DNA from: Paraburkholderia sacchari | GTDB taxonomy: Bacteria > Pseudomonadota > Gammaproteobacteria > Burkholderiales > Burkholderiaceae | Direction of reading: 5' to 3' | DNA: 64,000 nucleotides | NCBI RefSeq assembly: GCF_000785435.2 | Contig: NZ_JTDB02000008.1 | Location: forward strand, 124,001-188,000 | Part shown: one piece after another, positions 18,015 to 27,521 of the stretch | Layout of the letters: every line of letters begins with the position of its first letter | Numbering within the stretch: position 1 is the first letter of the stretch | The notes under the pieces: model-generated | Database searches by the model: none | Seen by the model: the letters and a program-made list of their open reading frames with translations, nothing else | What the model was told of the DNA's origin: nothing | Program-made: the position numbers and the translations under genes

Positions 18015-21000
18015 ATGTCGAATGTACCCAAAAGACCTGCCTCGGCGCAGGGCAGCAACACCCCTGCAGGGAAAGACGCGCCGCACGGCGGCGCGCAGGA
18101 AAAGCGCGCGTCGCAGAAGTATGGCGACGGACCGAAGCCGGCGTCGGCCGACCGGCTCGCCGCGCTCGTGGGCGGTGGGTCGCGCGATCAGCAAAAAAGC
18201 GCGCAAAAGAGCGCGCAGACGGCGGGGCAGAAGGGCGGTCAGAACGTCGCGCAAACGCAAGCGCAGACGGTGCCGCAAACGCAGGCACGGCCGCAAGCAC
18301 AAGTTCAGCCGCAGCAGGCGAAACCGCAGACGTCCACACAAACGCAAGCGCCGACGACGCCGCGAGCCGCACCGCGCGCGGAGAATCGAAGCGAGAGCAG
18401 GCCGGCAGCGCAGCCGGGCGCGTCGCGCAACGATCAACGCGCAGCGCAGCGCGGCGAACCGCGCGATGCACAGGCGCAAACGCAGACGCCGCACAATCGG
18501 TCCCCGCGCGCGCAACAGCACAATCAAACGAAACAGTCAAAACAACCGAAACAACCGGCGAAGCCGAATCCGGCCGCACCTCAGCCGGCCGCACCTCAGC
18601 CGGCCACAGCGAAGTCCGGACGCGCATCGCGCCCCGCAGGCGAAGGCGAGCGTGCGCCGCGCGCCGAACGTCCGCCGCGCGCACCGCGTGAATCACGTGA
18701 ACCGCGCGCGCCCATCGCGCCGAATCCGATTCCGCCAATCACGTTCCCAGAAGCGCTGCCCGTCTCGGGCCGCCGCGAGGAGATCGCGCGCGCCATCGCC
18801 GAAAACCAGGTCGTGATCGTGAGCGGCGAAACCGGCTCGGGCAAGACCACGCAGCTACCGAAGATCGCGCTCTCGCTCGGACGTGGACGCGGCGCGGGCG
18901 GCACCGGCCTCATCGGCCATACGCAGCCGCGCCGGATTGCGGCGTCAGCCACGGGGCGGCGCATTGCCGAGGAACTCGGCACGCCGTTTGGCGAAGTGGT
19001 CGGCTACAAGGTGCGCTTCACGGACAATCTCGCGCCGGGCGCATCGGTGAAACTCATGACCGACGGCATTCTGCTCGCCGAGACGCAAACCGATCCGCTG
19101 CTCAAGGCCTACGACACGATCATCATTGACGAGGCACACGAGCGTAGCCTGAACATCGACTTCCTGCTCGGCTATCTGAAAGAGATCCTGCCGCGCCGGC
19201 CCGATCTGAAGCTGATCGTGACCTCGGCGACCATCGACGCCGATCGCTTCGCGCGCCATTTCGGCAGCGAGGAGAAGCCGGCGCCCGTAATCGAGGTGAG
19301 CGGGCGGCTCTATCCTGTCGAGGTGCGCTACCGGCCCGTGCAGGAGGATAGCCCGGCGGTGAAGAACGCGCAGGGCACGACGGGCCGCGAAAAGGGCGCG
19401 AAATCGCAGCGGGACACGGATCGCGACCTGATGGAAGCCATCGTGGACGCAGTGGACGAACTGTGCCGCGAGGGCTCGGGCGACGTGCTCGTGTTCCTGC
19501 CCGGCGAGCGCGAGATTCGCGACGCCGCCGAGGCGCTGCGCAAGCATCATCCGCCGCACACCGAGATCCTGCCGCTGTTCGCGCGGCTTTCCGCGCAGGA
19601 GCAGGAGCGCGTGTTCAAGGCGTCGAACGCGCGCCGCATCGTGCTGGCCACCAACGTCGCGGAAACCTCGCTCACGGTGCCGGGCATCCGCTACGTGGTC
19701 GACACGGGTCTTGCGCGCGTGAAGCGCTATTCGTACCGCAACAAGGTCGAGCAGTTGCAGATCGAATCGATCTCGCAGGCGGCCGCGAACCAGCGCGCGG
19801 GCCGCTGCGGCCGGGTCGCGGACGGCGTCTGCATACGCCTCTATGAAGAGCAGGATTTCCTTTCGCGGCCAAAATTTTCCGATCCGGAAATTTTGCGTTC
19901 GTCGCTCGCGGCGGTCATTCTGCGGATGAAATCGCTGCACCTCACGGCGATCGAGACGTTCCCGTTCATCGAGCCGCCGCCGGGCCGCGCGATTGCCGAC
20001 GGCTATCAACTGCTCAATGAACTCGGCGCCGTCGACGACGACAATGCGCTCACCGCGTTGGGCCGCGAGCTCGCGCGCCTGCCGCTCGATCCGCGCGTGG
20101 GCCGCATGATTCTCGCCGCCCGCGACGAGCAGGCCATGCGCGAAGTGCTGATCATCGCGAGCGCGCTTTCGGTGCAGGACCCGCGCGACCGGCCCATCGA
20201 CGCGCAGGAGCAGGCCGACCAGGCGCATCGCCGCTTCGCCGACGAGCGCTCCGAGTTCCTCCAGTGGCTCAAGATCTGGGCCTGGTTCGAGGAGGCCGTC
20301 GCGCACAAGAAGTCGAACAAGCAGCTCGTCGATTCGTGCCGCGCGAACTTCCTCTCGCACCTGCGCCTGCGCGAATGGCGCGATGTCCATTCGCAACTGC
20401 TCACGGTGGTGCGCGAGCACGGCTGGCGCATCAATGAAGCGGACGCAACTTACGAGCAGATCCATCACGCGCTGCTCACCGGGCTGCTTGGCAACATCGG
20501 CCTGAAAGCCGACGACGAGCCGCACTACCTCGGCGCACGCGGCATCAAGTTTCATCTATGGCCAGGCTCGGCGCTCGTGAAGAAAGCGGGGCGCTGGGTC
20601 GTGGCCGCCGAACTGGTGGAAACGAGCCGCCTGTACGCGCGCTGCATCGCAAAGATCGAGCCCGAATGGCTCGAAAAGGTGGGCGCGCATCTGTTGCGCA
20701 GGTCGCTGTCCGAGCCGCACTGGGAGAAGCGCGCGGCGCAGGTTAGCGCGTTCGAGCGCGGCGTGCTGTACGGCTTGCCGGTGTATCAGCGCCGGCGCGT
20801 GGCGTTCGGCAAGCAGGATCCGGCGCGGGCGCGCGAACTCTTCATTCGCGGTGCGCTGGTGGAAGGCGAGTTCGACACGAAGCTCGCGTTCTTCGCACAC
20901 AACCGCAAGCTGCTTGCCGATATCGAGCAACTCGAGCACAAGTCGCGCCGCCAGGACGTGCTGGTCGACGACGAGTTGATCTTCGCGTACTACGATCACG

Positions 21001-22682
21001 CGATTCCCGAAGGCATTTATTCGGGCGCATCGTTCGAGCGCTGGTATCGCGACGAGGTGAAAAAGAGCGGGCAGCCCGAGGACAAGCTGCGTCTGCTCTA
21101 CCTCTCTCGCGACGACCTGATGCGCCACGAGGCCGCCGGCGTGACGACCGAGCTGTTCCCGAAGCGCATGACGATGTCGGGCGTGGCGATGGCGCTCACC
21201 TATCACTTCGAGCCGGGCTCGCCGCGCGACGGCGTGACGCTCGCGGTGCCGCTCTACGCGCTCAATCAGGTGGATGCGCGCCGCTGCGAATGGCTCGTGC
21301 CGGGCATGCTCAAGGAGAAGGCGCATCTGCTGCTGAAGTCGCTGCCGCAGAAGCTGCGCCGCCATTGCGTGCCGCTGCCCGAATACGCGGCGGGTTTCGC
21401 CGAGCGCGTGGGCAGCGAGCGCTTCGGCGCGGGCGGGCTCGTGGAGGCGCTCATCATCGACGTGAGAGAGCAGAAGCAGGTCGCCTTGAAGTTGTCCGAT
21501 TTCAAGCTCGAATTGCTGCCGGCGCACCTTTTCATGAACTTCAAGGTGATCGACGAGCATGGTCGCCAGCTCGCGATGGGCCGCAATCTCGCGCAACTGC
21601 GCAGCGAACTGGGTGCGCAGGCGCAGCAGCAGTTCCAGAAGCTCGCGAGCGCGACCGCGCTGGCGGCGCTGGAAGCGCGCGGGGGCGGGGAGCCGCGCAC
21701 CGCTGCGCAAGATTCGCAATCTGCGCCGCAGCCCGGCGCCAATGCGACCGCGAGCGTGCCGAAGAGCGGGCCCCGGCAGGGCAGCGCGCCGCACACGCCC
21801 GCGTCCGCCGACGACGCGCCGGCCACCGCGCTCTACGAGAACCTCACGACCTGGAACTTCGGCAAGCTACCCGAGCTGCTGGAGATCCGCCGGGGCGGCC
21901 AGACGCTGTTCGGCTATCCGGCGCTGGTCGATCGCGGCACGCATTGCGACGTCGAAGTGTTCGACTCGCCTGAAGAGGCTGCGCGCATCCATCGCGCAGG
22001 TTTGCGGCGTCTGTTCGCGCTGCAATTGCGCGAGCCGATCCGCTACATGGAGAAAAATCTGCCGGGCCTGCGCGAGATGGCCATGCAGTTCATGGCGCGG
22101 GCCACCCAGGAGGAATTGCGCGACCAGCTGATCGAACTCGCGCTCGATCGAGCCTGCCTGCAGGACCCGCTGCCCGACGACGAGGCGAGCTTCCACGCGC
22201 GCAAGGACGAAGGGCGCGGCCGCCTTTCGCTGCTCGCGCAGGAGATCGCGCGGCTGGTGGGGCAGATTCTTGCCGAGTACGCGTCGCTGGCGAAGAAGCT
22301 CGTACAGGCGAAGGCGTTCGGCGCGCCGGCGGCGGACATGCAGGCGCAGGTCGATGCGCTCATCGGCAAGCGCTTCATTCTGGAGACGCCGTACGCGCAA
22401 CTCGTGCATTTCCCGCGCTACCTCAAGGGCGTGGCGCTGCGCATCGACAAGCTGCGTGCCGATCCGTCGCGCGACGCGCGCCAGGCGAGCGAATTCCTGC
22501 CGCTTGCGCAGCAGTATCAGCGCGCACTTTCGCAGCGCGGCGGCGTGTTCGATCCGCGCCTGAGCGAGTTCCGCTGGCTGCTCGAGGAACTGCGCATCTC
22601 GCTGTTCGCGCAGGAGCTGCGCACGCCCATGCCGGTATCGGTCAAGCGGCTGCACAAGGTCTGGGAGTCGATGTTGCGCTGA
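18015..22682 (+). CDS. hrpA: ATP-dependent RNA helicase HrpA with long disordered N-terminus
   Basis: DEAH-box helicase of 1555 residues; E. coli HrpA is about 1300. Residues 1 to about 240 are low-complexity Gln/Ala/Pro/Arg-rich and precede the core. Core motifs: Walker A GETGSGKTT (about 270), DEAHERS (about 371), SAT in VTSATIDAD, QRAGRCGR (about 593), then winged-helix, HA2, OB and the DUF3418 C-terminal part. A second Gln/Ala/Pro/Ser-rich insert lies at about 1220-1275. HrpA rescues stalled or stacked ribosomes and processes mRNA. Divergent from argA with only 23 bp between start codons. Family certain; the tail's role (RNA binding or phase separation) is a guess. Confidence 0.95.
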   Translation: MSNVPKRPASAQGSNTPAGKDAPHGGAQEKRASQKYGDGPKPASADRLAALVGGGSRDQQKSAQKSAQTAGQKGGQNVAQTQAQTVPQTQARPQAQVQPQQAKPQTSTQTQAPTTPRAAPRAENRSESRPAAQPGASRNDQRAAQRGEPRDAQAQTQTPHNRSPRAQQHNQTKQSKQPKQPAKPNPAAPQPAAPQPATAKSGRASRPAGEGERAPRAERPPRAPRESREPRAPIAPNPIPPITFPEALPVSGRREEIARAIAENQVVIVSGETGSGKTTQLPKIALSLGRGRGAGGTGLIGHTQPRRIAASATGRRIAEELGTPFGEVVGYKVRFTDNLAPGASVKLMTDGILLAETQTDPLLKAYDTIIIDEAHERSLNIDFLLGYLKEILPRRPDLKLIVTSATIDADRFARHFGSEEKPAPVIEVSGRLYPVEVRYRPVQEDSPAVKNAQGTTGREKGAKSQRDTDRDLMEAIVDAVDELCREGSGDVLVFLPGEREIRDAAEALRKHHPPHTEILPLFARLSAQEQERVFKASNARRIVLATNVAETSLTVPGIRYVVDTGLARVKRYSYRNKVEQLQIESISQAAANQRAGRCGRVADGVCIRLYEEQDFLSRPKFSDPEILRSSLAAVILRMKSLHLTAIETFPFIEPPPGRAIADGYQLLNELGAVDDDNALTALGRELARLPLDPRVGRMILAARDEQAMREVLIIASALSVQDPRDRPIDAQEQADQAHRRFADERSEFLQWLKIWAWFEEAVAHKKSNKQLVDSCRANFLSHLRLREWRDVHSQLLTVVREHGWRINEADATYEQIHHALLTGLLGNIGLKADDEPHYLGARGIKFHLWPGSALVKKAGRWVVAAELVETSRLYARCIAKIEPEWLEKVGAHLLRRSLSEPHWEKRAAQVSAFERGVLYGLPVYQRRRVAFGKQDPARARELFIRGALVEGEFDTKLAFFAHNRKLLADIEQLEHKSRRQDVLVDDELIFAYYDHAIPEGIYSGASFERWYRDEVKKSGQPEDKLRLLYLSRDDLMRHEAAGVTTELFPKRMTMSGVAMALTYHFEPGSPRDGVTLAVPLYALNQVDARRCEWLVPGMLKEKAHLLLKSLPQKLRRHCVPLPEYAAGFAERVGSERFGAGGLVEALIIDVREQKQVALKLSDFKLELLPAHLFMNFKVIDEHGRQLAMGRNLAQLRSELGAQAQQQFQKLASATALAALEARGGGEPRTAAQDSQSAPQPGANATASVPKSGPRQGSAPHTPASADDAPATALYENLTTWNFGKLPELLEIRRGGQTLFGYPALVDRGTHCDVEVFDSPEEAARIHRAGLRRLFALQLREPIRYMEKNLPGLREMAMQFMARATQEELRDQLIELALDRACLQDPLPDDEASFHARKDEGRGRLSLLAQEIARLVGQILAEYASLAKKLVQAKAFGAPAADMQAQVDALIGKRFILETPYAQLVHFPRYLKGVALRIDKLRADPSRDARQASEFLPLAQQYQRALSQRGGVFDPRLSEFRWLLEELRISLFAQELRTPMPVSVKRLHKVWESMLR

Positions 22683-22691
22683 AGACCTGGG

Positions 22692-22776
22692 GGCGCCATG
22701 TCGGCGCCCTGGGGCCCCGGTCGGAAAAGCTCGAAAATGGGACCAGGTGTCGGACCAGGCGTCGGACCAGATGTCG
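22692..22776. repeat. 12-bp tandem repeat, three copies, after hrpA
   Basis: Three head-to-tail units GACCAGGTGTCG, GACCAGGCGTCG and GACCAGATGTCG fill 22741-22776, differing at one or two bases. Just before, GGGCGCC and GGCGCCC (22691-22710) can form a GC hairpin that may end the hrpA transcript, although no T-run follows. Confidence 0.6.
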
Positions 22777-22863
22777 CACCCTGCCGCATTTCATCGGCCC
22801 AACGTCAACCTTGCGGGAAGGTAGACGTTCTACAATCACGAACCTGTCCGGAAACAACTCTCC

Positions 22864-23895
22864 ATGCGTAATCAATTTTTGGGCCGCGCAGCGGGCCGCC
22901 TCGTCGTGAAGGCCGCCTGCGCGGTGCTGGCCTGCGCCGCGTTCGCGGGCATTAGCGCAACCTCCGCGCGCGCCAACAACATCGTCGTGCTGAATTCGGG
23001 CGAAGCCACGCTGAGCCTCATCGACGACAAGACTCACGAGGTCGTCGGCACCGTGCCCACCGGCAAGGAGCCGCACCACCTGTTCCCGACGCCGGACAAC
23101 AGCTCGCTCATCGTCGCGAATTCGGTGTCGAACAACCTGCTGTTCGTCGACCCGAAAACGGGCAAGCCGCAGCGCTGGATCGAGAATATCGAGGACCCGT
23201 ATCAACTCGGCTTCTCGCCCGACAACAAGTGGTTCGTGACCACGGGCTTGCGGCTCGACCGCCTCGACATCTATCACTACGGCGGCGCTGGCAATTTCAC
23301 GATCGCCAAACGCCTGCCGCTCTCGGCCATGCCAAGCCACCTCGCGTTCACGAAGGACAGCAACACCGTGTTCGTTTCGCTGCAGGTGTCGGGCGAGATC
23401 GCGGCGGTCGACCTGCCTACCCAGCGCGTGCTCTGGAAGATGAAGGTGGGCGCGGCGCCTGCGGGGCTCTGGCTTACGCCGGGCGAGAAGTATCTGCTCG
23501 TCGGCATGACGGGCGCCGACTATGTCGCGGTGGTGGACTGGCGCAACCAGAAGGTCGTCAAGACGATTCAGGTGGGCAAGGCGGCGCACAACTTCCGCTC
23601 GATGGTGGATGGCCGCCACGTGCTGGTGTCGAGCCGGGTGTCGAACGTCATCAGCATCATCGACGAAGAATCGCTCGAGAAAGTGGGTGAGATCAACGGC
23701 CTGCTGCCCGGACCCGACGACATGGAACTCACCGCCGATAAGCGCTATCTGTGGGTGACGTTCCGCTTCGCCAAACACATTGGCGTGATCGACATGCAGA
23801 CGAAGAAGCTCATCAAGACGATTCCGGTGGGCCGCTCGCCGCATGGCATCTACTTCTATGACCGGGCGCCGGTCATGTCGCCCAATGGCGCTTGA
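22864..23895 (+). CDS. YncE-like beta-propeller protein, exported
   Basis: 343 residues. A signal peptide (basic start, then LVVKAACAVLACAAFAGISA, cleavage after SARA) is followed by about six or seven repeats of the form VxxTIxVGxxPH, the 40-residue blades of the YncE/Lactonase-like propeller. Examples are VVGTVPTGKEPHHLFPTPD and LIKTIPVGRSPHGIYF. Periplasmic; family members bind DNA or act in redox and PQQ pathways, but no active site can be assigned here. The next gene, a membrane hydroxylase, starts 45 bp later, so the two are probably one operon. Confidence 0.85.
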   Translation: MRNQFLGRAAGRLVVKAACAVLACAAFAGISATSARANNIVVLNSGEATLSLIDDKTHEVVGTVPTGKEPHHLFPTPDNSSLIVANSVSNNLLFVDPKTGKPQRWIENIEDPYQLGFSPDNKWFVTTGLRLDRLDIYHYGGAGNFTIAKRLPLSAMPSHLAFTKDSNTVFVSLQVSGEIAAVDLPTQRVLWKMKVGAAPAGLWLTPGEKYLLVGMTGADYVAVVDWRNQKVVKTIQVGKAAHNFRSMVDGRHVLVSSRVSNVISIIDEESLEKVGEINGLLPGPDDMELTADKRYLWVTFRFAKHIGVIDMQTKKLIKTIPVGRSPHGIYFYDRAPVMSPNGA

Positions 23896-23940
23896 GTCAA
23901 GCGTTTCCGCCTGTGTTTCGTAGATGATTCGCCGCCGCAC

Positions 23941-24969
23941 ATGCTAGCCTTTCTGACCTCATGCGCGCATTGGGCCGCGTCTGGCGCCGACGACCTCGTG
24001 TCGTGGCTCCAGACGCTCGTGTACGTCAAGCTCCTGCAGCCGCTGCTCTTTTACGCAGGCTTCATGGATGTGGACGAGGACACGTTCGATGCGCTCTACT
24101 GGGTGATCGTCGGCGTGCTGGAGATCGGCGCGATGTACGCGGTCCTGCGTCCGCTCGAAGCGCTCGTGCCGGCGGAAAAATGGCGCGACCGCAAGAGCGT
24201 GGGCGTGGACGCCGTCTATACCTGGATTACGCGTCTTGGCATTTTCAACTTGCTGTTCTTTTTCGCGCTGCAGCCGGTTTTCGACCGAGCGCAGAGCTGG
24301 TTGCGCCTGCACGGCGTAATGAGCGTCGATATCGACAATCTCTGGCCCGGCGTGACGACCGTGCCGCTCGTCACGTTCGCGATCTATCTGATCGTGCTCG
24401 ACTTCTTCGGTTACTGGTATCACCGGTTTTCGCACCGCTTTGGCATCTGGTGGGAGCTGCACGCGGTCCATCACAGCCAGCGCAAGATGTCGTTCTGGTG
24501 CGATAACCGCAATCATCTGCTGGACGTGCTGGGCCAGTCCTGCATGTTCGCCGCCATTGCGCTCGTGATTGGCGTGCCGCCCGCGCAGTTCGTCGTGCTC
24601 GTCGCGCTCACGAACTTCGTGCAGAACGTGCAGCACGCCAATATCCGCTGGCACTTCGGCTGGCTCGGCGAGCGCCTCATCGTGAGCCCGCGTTTTCACC
24701 GCCGCCATCACGCCATCGGCTATGGTCACGAGGGCACGACTTATGGCTGCAATTTCGGCGTGTTGTTTCCGTGGTGGGACATGATGTTCGGCAGTGCTTC
24801 GTTCAATCGCGAAATCGAGCCCACCGGGATTCGCGACCAGCTCGAAGGCAAAAGTTATGGCGAGGGGTTCTGGGCGCAGCAAGGGCTCGCGTTCCGGCGC
24901 ATCGCGCGGCGGCTCGCGGCGCAGCGGCGCGCCAGCGGCGATACCCGTGACGACACTAGCGCCGCCTGA
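23941..24969 (+). CDS. Membrane fatty acid/sterol hydroxylase family protein
   Basis: Di-iron membrane oxygenase of the sterol desaturase/fatty-acid hydroxylase family, 342 residues. Histidine clusters in order: HRFSH (about 161), HAVHHSQRKM (about 174) and HRRHHAIG (about 252), which hold the two irons; four or so membrane helices surround them. In bacteria such enzymes hydroxylate lipids or carotenoids; the substrate here is not evident. ATG at 23941 is used, with no strong ribosome site, which fits translation in an operon with the propeller gene upstream. Confidence 0.85.
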   Translation: MLAFLTSCAHWAASGADDLVSWLQTLVYVKLLQPLLFYAGFMDVDEDTFDALYWVIVGVLEIGAMYAVLRPLEALVPAEKWRDRKSVGVDAVYTWITRLGIFNLLFFFALQPVFDRAQSWLRLHGVMSVDIDNLWPGVTTVPLVTFAIYLIVLDFFGYWYHRFSHRFGIWWELHAVHHSQRKMSFWCDNRNHLLDVLGQSCMFAAIALVIGVPPAQFVVLVALTNFVQNVQHANIRWHFGWLGERLIVSPRFHRRHHAIGYGHEGTTYGCNFGVLFPWWDMMFGSASFNREIEPTGIRDQLEGKSYGEGFWAQQGLAFRRIARRLAAQRRASGDTRDDTSAA

Positions 24970-25109
24970 TCTGACCGATCCAATCGCTACTTCGTGACGC
25001 TTCACGGCTTTAGACGGCCCATCGCCCCGTGGTTTATGCTGTCGATTTGACGCACCGAACCCATGGGCCTCGCGATGCTTGCTCGTCTGACCGCTGCTTT
25101 CCTCCTCGC

Positions 25110-25943
25110 ATGAACGATCTGTTGCGCTCGTTCGGGCGCGCGCTGGTAGGCGCGTTCCACCCCTCCATGCTGTTCCTCACCTTCGTGCCGTTTCTCGTGG
25201 CGGCGGGAGTGTGGGGCGGCCTGCTTTATGCGTTCTGGCAACCGCTCGTCGATGCGCTGCGTCCGGCGCTCGAACATTGGTGGGCCACCGCGTATCTCTA
25301 CCATCTGTTCGACTTGCTTGGCTACGGCGCGCTACGCAACATGATCGGGCCATTCGCGGTGATCGTGCTGTCGGTTCCGCTCATCGTCATTACCGTGCTG
25401 CTGCTGATCGTGGCGATCTCGATGCCGCGCGTGATCCGCTATCTCTCGGCCCGGCAATACTCGACGCTGGAGCTGCGGCGCGGCGGTAGCTGGTACGGCA
25501 GCCTGTTTCATTCGCTCTGGACCACGGTGATTTGCATCGTGCTGTTGTGCGTCTCGCTGCCGTTCTGGTTTTTTCCGCCGTTCTTCGCGGTCCTGCCGCC
25601 ACTGCTGTGGGGCTGGCTGACCTATCGCGTGATGACCTATGACGCGCTGGCGCTGCACGCCAGCGCTGAGGAGCGGCGCGAGCTCGTGCGCCGGCACCGG
25701 CTGCCGCTGCTGGCGATTGGCGTGGCGAGCGGCCTGCTCAGCTCACTGCCCACGGCGATCTGGATCGCCTCCGCCTGGCTGCTGCTGTTTTTCCCGTTCG
25801 TGGCCATTGCGACCGTGTGGATCTATGCGTTCATTCTGGTGTTCACGGCGCTCTGGTTCGGCCACTACTGCCTGCACGCGCTTCAACGCCTGCGCGCCGC
25901 GCAAACACAGCAGACGGGGCATGATGTGACCGTCACGCACTAA
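25110..25943 (+). CDS. EI24-domain (CysZ-like) inner-membrane protein
   Basis: 277-residue membrane protein with about five or six helices. The opening MNDLLRSFGRALVGAFHPSML and the middle FPPFFAVLPPLLWGWLTYRVMTYDALA match the EI24/CysZ layout. CysZ imports sulfate; no cysteine-synthesis gene is adjacent, so the substrate is open. ATG at 25110 begins just before the first helix; the frame is open 27 codons upstream. Followed 105 bp later by the molybdopterin-binding-domain gene. Confidence 0.8.
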   Translation: MNDLLRSFGRALVGAFHPSMLFLTFVPFLVAAGVWGGLLYAFWQPLVDALRPALEHWWATAYLYHLFDLLGYGALRNMIGPFAVIVLSVPLIVITVLLLIVAISMPRVIRYLSARQYSTLELRRGGSWYGSLFHSLWTTVICIVLLCVSLPFWFFPPFFAVLPPLLWGWLTYRVMTYDALALHASAEERRELVRRHRLPLLAIGVASGLLSSLPTAIWIASAWLLLFFPFVAIATVWIYAFILVFTALWFGHYCLHALQRLRAAQTQQTGHDVTVTH

Positions 25944-26000
25944 ACTCGCACCGAATCGGCATGGGAGCGTGCTGCTCCCGGCTCCCGCGCTTGCGGCGAA

Positions 26001-26040
26001 TTGCGACAAACCACGACGAACTACAACGAATCACGACGAG
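26001..26040 (+). repeat. 10-bp degenerate tandem repeat in a leader
   Basis: Four decamers in tandem: TTGCGACAAA, CCACGACGAA, CTACAACGAA and TCACGACGAG. They end eight bases before the next start codon; the last unit supplies the GAGG ribosome site. Confidence 0.5.
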
Positions 26041-26047
26041 GTCATTC

Positions 26048-26863
26048 ATGGCATTTGGCGTCATCATCATCGGCGACGAGATTCTCTCGGGCCGCCGCAG
26101 CGACAAGCATCTGCCGAAAATCATCGAGTTGCTGGGCACGCGCGGCCTCGCGCTCGAGTGGGCCGAATACGTTGGCGACGACCCGGCGCGCATCACGGCG
26201 ACGCTCGAGCGCTCATTCGCATCAGGCGACATCGTGTTTTCCACGGGCGGCATTGGCGCGACGCCCGACGACCATACGCGCCAGTGTGCGGCGGCCGCGC
26301 TCGGCGTGCCGCTCGCGCTGCATCCCGACGCGCAGGCCGCGATCCGCGAGCGCATCCGCGACATGCACACGGGCGCCGATCCGGTCGATTTCAATTCGCA
26401 CGAGAACCAGCACCGCTTCCAGATGGGCACGTTTCCGGTGGGCTGCGAGATCATCCCGAACGGCTACAACAAGATTCCGGGCTTTTCGATTCGCGACCAC
26501 CATTTCGTACCGGGCTTTCCGGTGATGGCCTGGCCGATGATCGAATGGGTGCTCGATACGAAGTACGCGCATTTGCATCATCAGATGCCGCACGCGGAGA
26601 AGTCGCTGCTCGTGTTCGAGTTGCCGGAATCGACCCTCACGCCGCTCATGGAGCGCATCGAGCGTGATTTCCCGGGCGTGCGCGTGTTCAGTCTGCCGAG
26701 CGTGGGCGACACGGAGCGCGGCGGCGTTTATGCACGCCGGCATATCGATCTGGGCGTGAAGGGGGAGCCGGAGGCCGTCGCGGCAGCGTTCGTGAAGCTG
26801 CGCGAAGGCGTGCATCTGCTGGGCGGCGACATCGTGGAGCCGCCCGAGCCGACCAGGATCTAA
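26048..26863 (+). CDS. Molybdopterin-binding-domain protein (CinA N-terminal/MoCF type)
   Basis: 271 residues. The first 170 form a MoaB/MogA-like fold, with GDEILSGRRSDKH and FSTGGIGATPDDHT (substrate-phosphate loop). This is the same domain found at the N-terminus of CinA, but the nicotinamide amidase part is absent. The bacterial proteins of this type are of uncertain function. Start at 26048 follows GAGG. It converges with the rhodanese gene 20 bp downstream. Confidence 0.85.
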   Translation: MAFGVIIIGDEILSGRRSDKHLPKIIELLGTRGLALEWAEYVGDDPARITATLERSFASGDIVFSTGGIGATPDDHTRQCAAAALGVPLALHPDAQAAIRERIRDMHTGADPVDFNSHENQHRFQMGTFPVGCEIIPNGYNKIPGFSIRDHHFVPGFPVMAWPMIEWVLDTKYAHLHHQMPHAEKSLLVFELPESTLTPLMERIERDFPGVRVFSLPSVGDTERGGVYARRHIDLGVKGEPEAVAAAFVKLREGVHLLGGDIVEPPEPTRI

Positions 26864-26882
26864 AGCGCCGCGCCGCCAGGTG

Positions 26883-27347
26883 TCAGGCGCCCAGCCAGGG
26901 CAGGCCGCGGAAGCACCAGCCCGTGATCGTCTTGCGATGCCCTTCGCTGTTCTTGTCGCCCTCGAAGCCTTCCAGCAGGTCGTACGCGTGCGTGAAGCCG
27001 GCCTTGGCGGCTTCGATGGCCGCGAGCTTCGAGCGCGCGGCGCTGCGGCAGAGGAACAGCACGGGCGTATCGGGTTCGGCGACGCTCTTGAGCTGGGAGA
27101 TGAATTCGGCGTTGGGCACGCCGCCGGGGTAGCGCGTCCATTCGACATGGGCATACTGGCCGTCGCCCACCACAGGGCGGCCGACCCAGTCGAGCTCGGC
27201 GCGGGTGCGCACATCGACCAGCTTCACGCGCGTGTCGAGTTGCAGAAGCTCGAACGCCTCGGCGGGCGAGACCGCGCCCGCGTAGGGCAACTCGTTCTCG
27301 ACGCGGCGCTTTTCGGCTTGGGCATACAACTGTTCGAGCGTACTCAT
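26883..27347 (-). CDS. Rhodanese-like sulfurtransferase
   Basis: Single-domain rhodanese, 154 residues, with the active loop CRSAARS: the catalytic cysteine carries a persulfide. LVDVRTRAELDWVGRPV is the standard first motif of the fold. The length and the early helical part (QLYAQAEKRRVENELPYAG) are like those of single-domain rhodaneses in other proteobacteria. ATG at 27347, with AGGAG a rather long ten bases upstream. Divergent from glnA, whose control region begins behind it. Confidence 0.9.
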   Translation of the reverse strand: MSTLEQLYAQAEKRRVENELPYAGAVSPAEAFELLQLDTRVKLVDVRTRAELDWVGRPVVGDGQYAHVEWTRYPGGVPNAEFISQLKSVAEPDTPVLFLCRSAARSKLAAIEAAKAGFTHAYDLLEGFEGDKNSEGHRKTITGWCFRGLPWLGA

Positions 27348-27521
27348 GACAGCAGATCTCCTATTTCTCGTGTTGGACCAAGAGATCATTCTAGCGCGCT
27401 GCATGGCGCAGGAAGCGGGCGTTGCTGGCGCGCGGATGAGCGCTGGCGGGGCGGTAGGGCATTGATGCACCGGCTTCGCATGCGCGCGTCCGGTGCGTGC
27501 GATTTGTCGCATCGGTTTTTT

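Noticed and set aside
22741..22776. CRISPR array
   Set aside because: Three 12-bp units with no spacers form a plain tandem repeat; no cas gene or 25-40-bp repeat array is in the window.
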